Below are positions 24,864 through 30,799 of a DNA stretch of 64,000 nucleotides, piece after piece; the first letter of the stretch is position 1; every line of letters begins with the position of its first letter. Under the pieces are notes generated by a model that saw only the letters and a list, made by a program, of their open reading frames with translations, did no database searches and was not told the DNA's origin. The DNA is taken from the NCBI GenBank assembly GCA_030059665.1, contig JANVYR010000002.1:385441-449440 (forward strand), given 5' to 3'. Both the position numbers and the translations under genes were made by a program. This DNA is from Candidatus Calditenuis fumarioli (lineage in GTDB: Archaea > Thermoproteota > Nitrososphaeria_A > Caldarchaeales > Calditenuaceae).

Positions 24864-25465
24864 GCTCGACCGGCCCCGAAGAGGGCGCACGGTTCTACAA
24901 ACCTGCGGAGGACACCTGGCTGCTGATGGACTGCCTCCTCTCGGACAGGAGAAACCGGGTGACCAGGGCGGTGGACGTGGGATGCGGGACAGGGGCCGTG
25001 ACGGAGGCCCTCCTTCAGCTTTCCGACGAGGTGTTGGCGGTGGACGTGGACGTGGGCGCGCTGATCGAGCTGAGGTCCAGGCTGAAGGGGTCGCTGGAGA
25101 GGATCGAGACCGTAGCCGCCGACAAGCTCTCCTTCCTCAGGCCCGGCTGCAGGATAGAGCTGATCGCATCCAACCCGCCCTACCTGCCCTACTCCGGAGA
25201 TGAGCCCTTCGATCCGACGATCCACTCGGGACCCGAAGGGACGGAGTTCGCAAGGGACCTGATCGCTTCGGCCCTCCGGCTCCTGGGATGCGGCTGGGAG
25301 GCCTACGTGATCGCCTCGTCGCTCTCCCGCCTCGACGATCTCATCGATTGGGTCTGCTCGCTCGGCCTCCGGGTTACGGTCCTGGCCAGAAGGCGCCGGT
25401 TCTTCGAGGACATTCTCTGCCTCAGGGTGACATGTGACCGGTCAGGTTCGGTGCATGAAAGATAA
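24860..25465 (+). CDS. HemK/Mtq2-type protein methyltransferase (probable aRF1 GGQ glutamine methyltransferase)
   Basis: A 201-residue class I methyltransferase with AVDVGCGTGAVTEALLQL (SAM site, about 40-57) and the catalytic NPPYLP motif (about 112-117) that binds an amide side chain, as in HemK/PrmC and eukaryotic Mtq2. The short form without the bacterial N-terminal domain fits the archaeal/eukaryotic Mtq2 group, which methylates the GGQ glutamine of the release factor. The ATGA overlap with aRF1, its presumed substrate, strongly supports the assignment. Start ATG 24860. Confidence 0.88.
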   Translation: MSSTGPEEGARFYKPAEDTWLLMDCLLSDRRNRVTRAVDVGCGTGAVTEALLQLSDEVLAVDVDVGALIELRSRLKGSLERIETVAADKLSFLRPGCRIELIASNPPYLPYSGDEPFDPTIHSGPEGTEFARDLIASALRLLGCGWEAYVIASSLSRLDDLIDWVCSLGLRVTVLARRRRFFEDILCLRVTCDRSGSVHER

Positions 25466-25473
25466 CTTTTTTA
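25463..25473 (+). promoter_or_regulatory. TATA box for the PqqD-like gene
   Basis: taacttttttа-type T-rich element (taacttttt at 25463-25471) about 30 bases before ATG 25499, so the transcript is probably leaderless or nearly so. Confidence 0.5.
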
Positions 25474-25498
25474 GTGATCGCCGCGTAGACCGCTTACA

Positions 25499-25759
25499 AT
25501 GGAGACGGCTCAGAGGAGGCTAACCCACAGGGGCCACGTCATGGAGACCCCTGAGGGCGAGCTCCTGCTAGTGAACGAGAGCGGCGTGGCGTACAGGGTG
25601 AACGAGTCGGTCGTAGCTGTCTGGAGCCTGTTCGAGGACAAGACGGTGGACGAGGTGGTGGAGGAGGTATCGAAGGAGCTGCAGATAGACCCGGAGGAGA
25701 TAAGGCAGGCGATCGCTGACCTCGCGGAGCAGCTGATCCAGGCCGAGCTCTTGGCGTAA
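25499..25759 (+). CDS. PqqD-like peptide-binding protein
   Basis: An 86-residue protein with the PqqD/RRE fold pattern: three-stranded start (GHVMETPEGELLLVNESGVAYRVNE) with the L.N..A..V motif, then helices VWSLFEDKTVDEVVEEVSKELQI and EEIRQAIADLAEQLI. PqqD family proteins bind a precursor peptide and hand it to a radical-SAM enzyme. No radical-SAM gene or precursor peptide is adjacent, so a role in PQQ synthesis is only suggested by the PQQ-type dehydrogenases elsewhere in this window. Many archaeal PqqD-like proteins serve other systems. Confidence 0.75.
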   Translation: METAQRRLTHRGHVMETPEGELLLVNESGVAYRVNESVVAVWSLFEDKTVDEVVEEVSKELQIDPEEIRQAIADLAEQLIQAELLA

Positions 25760-25811
25760 AGGGCAACGGGCTTCAGTCAGTAGCACGAGTTTGTTTTCCA
25801 GTTTCTCCCCC

Positions 25812-27035
25812 TCAGCGGAGAGAGTGCATCATCAACAGGGCTAAGGCGATGGCCGCCAGGTAGAGGGCAGATGCCAGCCAGGGGAGGAGGGGCCCTCCGA
25901 GACCGGTCAGGAACCAGACCATTCTCAGCACGTTGCCCGCGTTGAGGTACACCGCTGGCCAGAACGTGAGGCCGAGGTACGGCGTTCTGCCGGTGAGGAG
26001 TCCCGGCAACATGATGGGCGCGTATGCGAGGATCGCGTTGCCCACGAAGCCGATGGTGAACGCGTGTATGCTGGCGTCCCTCAGACCGTACCAGAAGGGA
26101 CCTGAGGTCAGCGAGCTGAGAGCGGTCAGGACCGAGAGGATGGATGCGGAGAGCGCCCAGAGCGTTGAGATCGCGAAGTGGACGACGAAGTACTCGTAGC
26201 GTTTCCTGTCTCGCTCGTTCATCCTCGAGTACTGCGCGCCAGACCTGACGACCCTGAGCGCGTCCAACGAGATAACCCAGATGAAGAGCGAGGCGGTGAA
26301 CGAGACGGCGCCCAGAAGCTCGAGGAATCTATCGCTGAGCAGCACGGCGGCCATCGAGAGCGCTGAGCCGAGGGCCTGCAGAGGCGCGATCCACCACCAG
26401 AGGCGGCGCCTGAGCTTGAGCTCTATCCTGAAGTGCACAGTCTTTATCCCCACGCCGAGGACCATCGAGCCCACGGCACCGAAGAGCGCGAGGTTCACGA
26501 AGCCGGGGGTTGTGAAGGGCGCGAGACCGGAGTGCTCGAGGAGCGCGTGAAGGAGGAGAGTGACCGCCATGACCGTCACCGAGAGCTGAACGAGCGGGTC
26601 CGCGGCTCCCAGCGGCCCGGAGGGCCTCCCAATCGAGAGCCACGTGTACAGAGCCATTGCCGAGACTGCAACGGTCGCGACTGCTAAGGCGGCGATCGAG
26701 GTAACAGATCCCGGGTCCGACAGGGAGCGGGCGAAGACCGAGGCGACGAGCAGAACGGGTCCGCACAGTCTGACGGCAACGCGGCGCGCCGGGTCGACGT
26801 TCCTGAACCTCGGAATCAGCAGCGAGGCCACGCTGAGGACGAAGGCGTAGACGAAGCCGTAAAGCATCAAGATGGGGTGCGATGTCGAGACCGCCACCGA
26901 GAAGCCGACTCCGGAGAGCGAGAGGAACCAGAGCGCGCCGAAGACCGCACCCAGCACCGCTGCCACGGTTGCGGCCGCGATCCCAGGGATCGCAACGGTC
27001 CTGTTAGCCCTGAGGCGCCGGTGGACCTCGGACAT
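25812..27035 (-). CDS. NnrS-like polytopic membrane protein
   Basis: A 407-residue protein with about twelve hydrophobic helices. Family features are STSHPILMLYGFVYAFVLSVASLLIPRF near residue 50 (the HP.L...G.......G...P.F pattern) and the histidine-bearing helix DASIHAFTIGFVGNAILAYAPIMLPG near residue 320. NnrS-type proteins are haem/copper-containing or nitric-oxide-related membrane proteins of poorly known function. Conserved membrane histidines (positions about 53, 216, 327) fit metal binding. It converges with the PqqD-like gene. Confidence 0.65.
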   Translation of the reverse strand: MSEVHRRLRANRTVAIPGIAAATVAAVLGAVFGALWFLSLSGVGFSVAVSTSHPILMLYGFVYAFVLSVASLLIPRFRNVDPARRVAVRLCGPVLLVASVFARSLSDPGSVTSIAALAVATVAVSAMALYTWLSIGRPSGPLGAADPLVQLSVTVMAVTLLLHALLEHSGLAPFTTPGFVNLALFGAVGSMVLGVGIKTVHFRIELKLRRRLWWWIAPLQALGSALSMAAVLLSDRFLELLGAVSFTASLFIWVISLDALRVVRSGAQYSRMNERDRKRYEYFVVHFAISTLWALSASILSVLTALSSLTSGPFWYGLRDASIHAFTIGFVGNAILAYAPIMLPGLLTGRTPYLGLTFWPAVYLNAGNVLRMVWFLTGLGGPLLPWLASALYLAAIALALLMMHSLR

Positions 27036-27125
27036 GCGTCTCCGACGATTTACCCTCCGACCTCTATAAACATGGGTTTGAGAGATTTACGGGAGCGGTG
27101 AAGGAACCAGCGGTCCGGTTTCGAA

Positions 27126-27422
27126 TCAGCGGGTTCCCGACGGAGCGGTTATCGACTTCAGCTCCTGGGGAGAGAGGAGCCTCTTGATCTCGGTCCTGAC
27201 GAACGGCTTGATGGGCATGGTCTCGACGAACCGCCTCACCTCCTCCTCGCTCTCGGCCTCGACGATCACGGCGCCGCCCGACATGTCCGCGAAGGCCCCG
27301 AAGCTCTTGACCTTCCCACTCGACTGAAGGCCGCTGCACAGATCGCACGTCTTGACGAAGGCCTCGAAGACCTCCGGCGAACCTTGGACCTCCAGCTGGC
27401 ACCTGACCAGGAACAGGGGCAT
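27126..27422 (-). CDS. Small ferredoxin-like alpha/beta-barrel protein of unknown function
   Basis: Ninety-eight residues: strand FLVRCQLEVQG, helix PEVFEAFVKTCDLCSGLQ with a CDLC pair, strand VKSFGAFADMSGGAVIVEAESEEEVRRFVETMP and a C-terminal strand. The layout matches dimeric alpha/beta-barrel or muconolactone-isomerase-like proteins (as in the YciI-like protein near the window start). The CxxC is unusual for that group. It stands upstream of, and divergent to, the small gene preceding cas6. Confidence 0.55.
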   Translation of the reverse strand: MPLFLVRCQLEVQGSPEVFEAFVKTCDLCSGLQSSGKVKSFGAFADMSGGAVIVEAESEEEVRRFVETMPIKPFVRTEIKRLLSPQELKSITAPSGTR

Positions 27423-27482
27423 GCTAGAACTCCCTAATTTTCAACTAATAAAGATATAATCGGGGTGTAAAGCCCTGTAAAG

Positions 27483-27491
27483 CCTTTTATT
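27483..27491 (+). promoter_or_regulatory. TATA box of the cas6 operon
   Basis: ccttttatt centred about 26 bases before ATG 27514, which predicts a leaderless transcript beginning at that codon and supports the choice of start for the small gene. Confidence 0.5.
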
Positions 27492-27513
27492 CCGCTGGGT
27501 GATCGATGGCCGG

Positions 27514-27738
27514 ATGCCCGGTCTCCGCGGGCCCTCGCTCCACGAAATGAAGGCTGCGGTAGAGCGGGTCAACACCATGAGTCCTGGGGAGATTGCGCGG
27601 GCCTTTTTCGAGGTATGCCAGTCACTTCCGGGCGGCGGATCCGCGTCTAGGTCCGACGAGGCCAGGCGGATCGAGGGATTCGTCAAATCGGCGGTGCGCC
27701 TCGCGAGGAGGGTGTGGGGTGCGGTCCAGAGGGCTTAG
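27514..27738 (+). CDS. Small helical protein preceding Cas6
   Basis: Seventy-four residues from ATG 27514 (an upstream in-frame GTG at 27499 overlaps the promoter spacing). The sequence predicts three helices: HEMKAAVERVNTMSPGEI, ARAFFEVCQSLP and ARRIEGFVKSAVRLARRVWGAV, separated by a glycine/serine-rich turn. It ends five bases before the cas6 start, so it is probably co-transcribed with it. No family recognised. It could be a CRISPR-associated small protein or an unrelated helical regulator. Confidence 0.5.
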   Translation: MPGLRGPSLHEMKAAVERVNTMSPGEIARAFFEVCQSLPGGGSASRSDEARRIEGFVKSAVRLARRVWGAVQRA

Positions 27739-27743
27739 CTCGC

Positions 27744-28634
27744 ATGATCACCTCCTTCCTGGTCAAGGCAGTCTCGCCCGTCCCGATCAGGTTCGAGACC
27801 TACACGGGTTTCTCCGTCAGGGGGATGTTCTACGCGCTGCTCAGGAGCGCCGACGAGGACCTGGCCAGGTCCATCCACGAGGCCAACACCATAAGCCCCT
27901 ACAGCACGTCGGTTCTCGAGACCAGGAGGCAGGGCATGCTCTTCTCAGGCACGGTGGCTGCCGGCGAGCCCTTCTCGTTCCGGGTGGGGTGCCTCGACGG
28001 CAAGGTGTCTGACGCCATCGGCAGGGCCATCGCCGGCAGGTGGCCACCGCTGATGCGGGTGAGGAACGCCGACGCCCTCCTGCAGGAGGTCCAGGTCTCG
28101 GTCTGGAGGCCTCCCCAGCAGCTCCGGGTCGAGGAGAACATGAGGATCGAGGTCCGATTCCTCACGCCGACGTACTTCCGGAGCACCCAGCACAACCCGA
28201 GCATCCTCAGGAGGCTCCTTCCCAGGCGGTTCAGGAGGTCCGTCAGGCCGGTCTACCGTTACGTCATACTCCCCGACCCCTACTATCTCTTCAGGGGGCT
28301 CGCGAGGCTCTACAAGAGGTTCTGCGATCCGGGCATCGGTAACAGGTCCTACGCCGAGTGGCTGCTGGAGGGAGGTATAGCGCTGGAGACCTTCAGCGGC
28401 CTCAGGGTTCACAAGGTCTACGACGAGAAGGGGAGGTGGTCGCGGGGCTTCACGGGCAAAGCCCTCTACGCGATACCCAGGGACCTCTTCGACAGGAAGA
28501 TGGCTGAGCTGACGCTTCGGCTGCTCGAGCTGGCGAGGTACAGCAACGTAGGTGGCAACAGGACCGCTGGCTTCGGCGTGATCGATTACAGGGTGCTCGG
28601 ACGTGGGGATGACGAAGGAGCTGATCGTCGATAG
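27744..28634 (+). CDS. cas6: CRISPR-associated endoribonuclease Cas6
   Basis: A 296-residue RAMP protein from ATG 27744. The N-terminal ferredoxin-like half begins with SFLVKAVSPVPIRFETYTGFSVRGMFYALLR and contains the early histidine in SIHEAN; the C-terminal half ends with the glycine-rich loop NVGGNRTAGFGVIDYRV typical of Cas6. Cas6 cuts CRISPR precursor RNA within repeats to release crRNAs. It overlaps the truncated cas1 by 26 bases and sits about 220 bases before a three-repeat array, so it is likely the processing enzyme for that or a distant array. No interference genes are in the window. Confidence 0.88.
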   Translation: MITSFLVKAVSPVPIRFETYTGFSVRGMFYALLRSADEDLARSIHEANTISPYSTSVLETRRQGMLFSGTVAAGEPFSFRVGCLDGKVSDAIGRAIAGRWPPLMRVRNADALLQEVQVSVWRPPQQLRVEENMRIEVRFLTPTYFRSTQHNPSILRRLLPRRFRRSVRPVYRYVILPDPYYLFRGLARLYKRFCDPGIGNRSYAEWLLEGGIALETFSGLRVHKVYDEKGRWSRGFTGKALYAIPRDLFDRKMAELTLRLLELARYSNVGGNRTAGFGVIDYRVLGRGDDEGADRR

Positions 28635-28853
28635 ACCTGGGACGTACATCGGCGTCCGAAAGGGTCTCTTCGTGGTGAAGGGGGCCGACGGCTCGAGGGC
28701 GGAGTTCTCGCCCGCGGAGCTCTCGTACATCTCGATCAGGTGCAGGGGCGTGGGAATATCGGTCGACGCGCTGAAGCTCGCCTGCAGGTTCGGGATAGAG
28801 CTGACGGTCTACCACAAGGGTAAACCTCTGACGAAGGTCGTCCACGCGGTGAA
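28609..28853 (+). pseudogene. cas1: Truncated Cas1: N-terminal domain only
   Basis: From ATG 28609 the product is clearly Cas1: DRPGTYIGVRKGLFVVKG, the ISIRCRGVGISVDALKLAC block and the strand GIELTVYHKGKPLTKVV. Only about 80 residues, the N-terminal beta domain, remain; the large helical domain with the catalytic Glu, His and Asp is missing. At 28854 the sequence changes directly into the first CRISPR repeat. The frame stays open to a stop at 29134-29136, reading FQLPLSGS-like octapeptides from each repeat, because repeat spacings (60 and 69 bases) are multiples of three. An adaptation enzyme cannot be made from this. Confidence 0.85.
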
Positions 28854-29007
28854 CTTTCAACTCCCTCTCTCGGGATCAATTACGGCCCTGTCCCTTCCCT
28901 CCATCCAGGTCCTCTTTCAACTCCCTATCTCGGGATCACTTAGGCTACATCAGCGTCAGGATCACCGGTGTCAGGCTCGATACTTTCAACTCCCTCTCTC
29001 GGGGTCA
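28854..29007 (+). CRISPR. Three-repeat CRISPR array remnant (25-base repeats, two spacers)
   Basis: ctttcaactccctctctcgggatca at 28854-28878 recurs at 28914-28938 (one change, ctat for ctct) and at 28983-29007 (ggggtca for gggatca). Spacers are 35 bases (28879-28913) and 44 bases (28939-28982) and are unlike each other. The repeat begins ctttcaa as in many archaeal arrays and contains a short tccc...ggga palindrome. The unequal spacers and decayed last repeat indicate an old array end or one shrunk by deletion. It abuts a truncated cas1. Confidence 0.8.
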
Positions 29008-29037
29008 CCGTTCCCGATTCCGGGATTTTCGGGCTCT

Positions 29038-29078
29038 GCGCGGCTCCCCGCCGCGCCACCCCTTCGCACGGATGAATT
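29038..29078 (+). terminator. Candidate terminator after the CRISPR remnant
   Basis: gcgcggc-tcccc-gccgcgc (29038-29056) is a perfect seven-pair hairpin; a T-run (attttttg) follows about 15 bases later. Archaeal termination mainly needs the T-run, so this may end transcripts of the cas/array region. Confidence 0.4.
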
Positions 29079-29193
29079 TTTTGACCTCTATTTTAAGATG
29101 ATGGGGTCTCAATCTCAATATCAACTCAATTCATAGCACTTATCAGTTGCTGAAAAATGGTATTACCTTGGTTGCCTTTTGACATCGCCCAGG

Positions 29194-30138
29194 TCACAGG
29201 TAATCGGATCTGTCCACGACGTTCCTCAGACTTTCCCCCCTCAGGTACCTGAGGACGTTCTCGGCCGCGTGGCGCACCATCTCGAGGTAGACCCGAGGGT
29301 TCCCGAAGGCCCCAGCGATCCACGGAGTGGCGATCACGTTCGGAAGCGCGGCCAGGTCGGCGTCCTGGGATATGTCGCCGCTCCAGTAGACGTCGGTGGC
29401 GTAGGTGAAGTCCGGGTTGTCGCGGAGGAACCTGATCAGATCGGGCTTCGAGACGACCCCTCCCCTGCCCACGTTCACCATGACGCCGTCGCTCCTCATC
29501 GCCCTCAGCTCCTCGTACCCGATCATGTTTTTGGTGTGCCTGTTCAGAGGCAGCGCGAGGACCGCGAACTCCGCACCGCTCAGCGCCCCCCTCACGTCCG
29601 GGTAGGCGCGGAACTCGTCGATGAACGGCTCAGACCTCGGCCTCCGCGCGAAGCCCCTGACCCTCATACCCAGGGCCTTAGCGAGCTCAGCGACCCTCAT
29701 CCCGATCGGGCCCAGCCCGAGGACCGCGATCACGGAACCCTGGAGCACCTTGACCGTCTTGTCCCTGGAGAAGTCACCGGACCTGCAACGCTCGTGATAG
29801 TAAGGGATCCTCTTGGCGGCCGCGAGGAGGAGCGCTATCGCGTGCTCCGCCACGGGAACGGCGTTGGACCCTGCGTTGCTGCAGACCACCACGTCCTCCG
29901 GTATCGATGACCAGTCCAGGTGGTCAACCCCGGCCGAAAGTATCTGGATGACTTTCAGGTTCGGCATCATCTCCAGGTCCTCCCGGCTCAGCCTGAAGGT
30001 CACAAGCACCTCCGCCCTCCTCAGCTGCTCCGGCTCGGCCCTCCCGTAGTGCACCACGTCTGCGTGCTCGCGGAGCACCGCGTAGGTCTCCTCCGGAACG
30101 TTCTCGCCCACGTTGAGCACCACGACCCTCCGGACCAT
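29194..30138 (-). CDS. D-2-hydroxyacid dehydrogenase-family protein lacking the catalytic histidine
   Basis: A 314-residue protein. The NAD-binding domain is intact: VIAVLGLGPIGMRVAELAKALG (GxGxxG) with FARRPRSE after the second strand, and MVNVGRGGVV holding the usual Arg region. The catalytic C-terminal motif that normally reads TPH.AG reads ATPWIAGAFG, with Trp in place of His, so classical 2-hydroxyacid oxidation is doubtful. The Glu of the usual Arg/Glu/His triad may be shifted. It lies between the CRISPR remnant and the divergent MarC-type gene. Confidence 0.8.
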   Translation of the reverse strand: MVRRVVVLNVGENVPEETYAVLREHADVVHYGRAEPEQLRRAEVLVTFRLSREDLEMMPNLKVIQILSAGVDHLDWSSIPEDVVVCSNAGSNAVPVAEHAIALLLAAAKRIPYYHERCRSGDFSRDKTVKVLQGSVIAVLGLGPIGMRVAELAKALGMRVRGFARRPRSEPFIDEFRAYPDVRGALSGAEFAVLALPLNRHTKNMIGYEELRAMRSDGVMVNVGRGGVVSKPDLIRFLRDNPDFTYATDVYWSGDISQDADLAALPNVIATPWIAGAFGNPRVYLEMVRHAAENVLRYLRGESLRNVVDRSDYL

Positions 30139-30196
30139 CGCCGCCTACCCCTTCGGACGAGTTTAAACTGATATCGCTCTCGCTCGGCCGGGTGGC

Positions 30197-30799
30197 ATGG
30201 CAGCACCTCAGGGCACCGAGCTGGTGTGGGAGCTGGTGCGGGCGACCGTCGCGCTCTTCATCATCGTGGACCCGGTAGGAACCGTCCCGTTCTTCGAGCT
30301 GCTCACCTCCGGCATGGACAGAGAACGGAGGTCGACGATCGTCAGGAGGGCAGTGCTGGTGGGGACCGCGCTCCTCCTGCTCTTCGCGGCCGCCGGTAAC
30401 CTCCTGCTCGAGCTGTTCGGGATATCGCTCCAGAGCTTCCTCGTGGGAGGAGGGATGCTCCTGGTGCTCCTCGCCATCAGGATCATCCTCCACGGTGGCG
30501 AGGGCTGGGGCTCAGGTCATAGCACCGGGGTCTTTCCGCTGGCCTTCCCGCTGCTGGTGGGACCCGGCGCGATAACCACGACCATGATCTCGATCCGCTC
30601 GCTTGGCATCCCCTTAATGGTCATCCCTGTGGCGGTCGTCATGGCCCTGACCTGGGCGGTGCTGGAGCACTCCGAGCTCTTCACGCGATTCCTGGGAAAG
30701 GACGGCGCCGACGCTGTGGCTAGGGTGATGGCGGTCTTCATGACCGCGATAGGGGTGGAGTACGTCGTCAGGGGAGCGAGGGAGCTGATCTACGGTTAG
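30197..30799 (+). CDS. MarC-family membrane protein
   Basis: Two hundred residues with six hydrophobic helices. MarC/SnatA features include FIIVDPVGTVPFFELL near residue 20, the GGMLLVLLAIRIIL helix, and FPLAFPLLVGPGAITTTMIS near 112-132 (PL..GPG.I). MarC proteins are inner-membrane proteins of unclear role; the archaeal SnatA relative transports small neutral amino acids. The ATG start is clear. Its 3' end overlaps the convergent valS by four bases. Confidence 0.9.
   Translation: MAAPQGTELVWELVRATVALFIIVDPVGTVPFFELLTSGMDRERRSTIVRRAVLVGTALLLLFAAAGNLLLELFGISLQSFLVGGGMLLVLLAIRIILHGGEGWGSGHSTGVFPLAFPLLVGPGAITTTMISIRSLGIPLMVIPVAVVMALTWAVLEHSELFTRFLGKDGADAVARVMAVFMTAIGVEYVVRGARELIYG

Noticed and set aside
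27100-27140. tRNA-like ggtttcgaatcagc segment
   Set aside because: No acceptor or anticodon stem can be formed; it lies at the end of a coding gene.
27441-27686. 81-codon minus-strand frame opposite the small cas6-linked gene
   Set aside because: The plus-strand frame has a TATA box at the right distance and more protein-like sequence; the minus frame overlaps that promoter.
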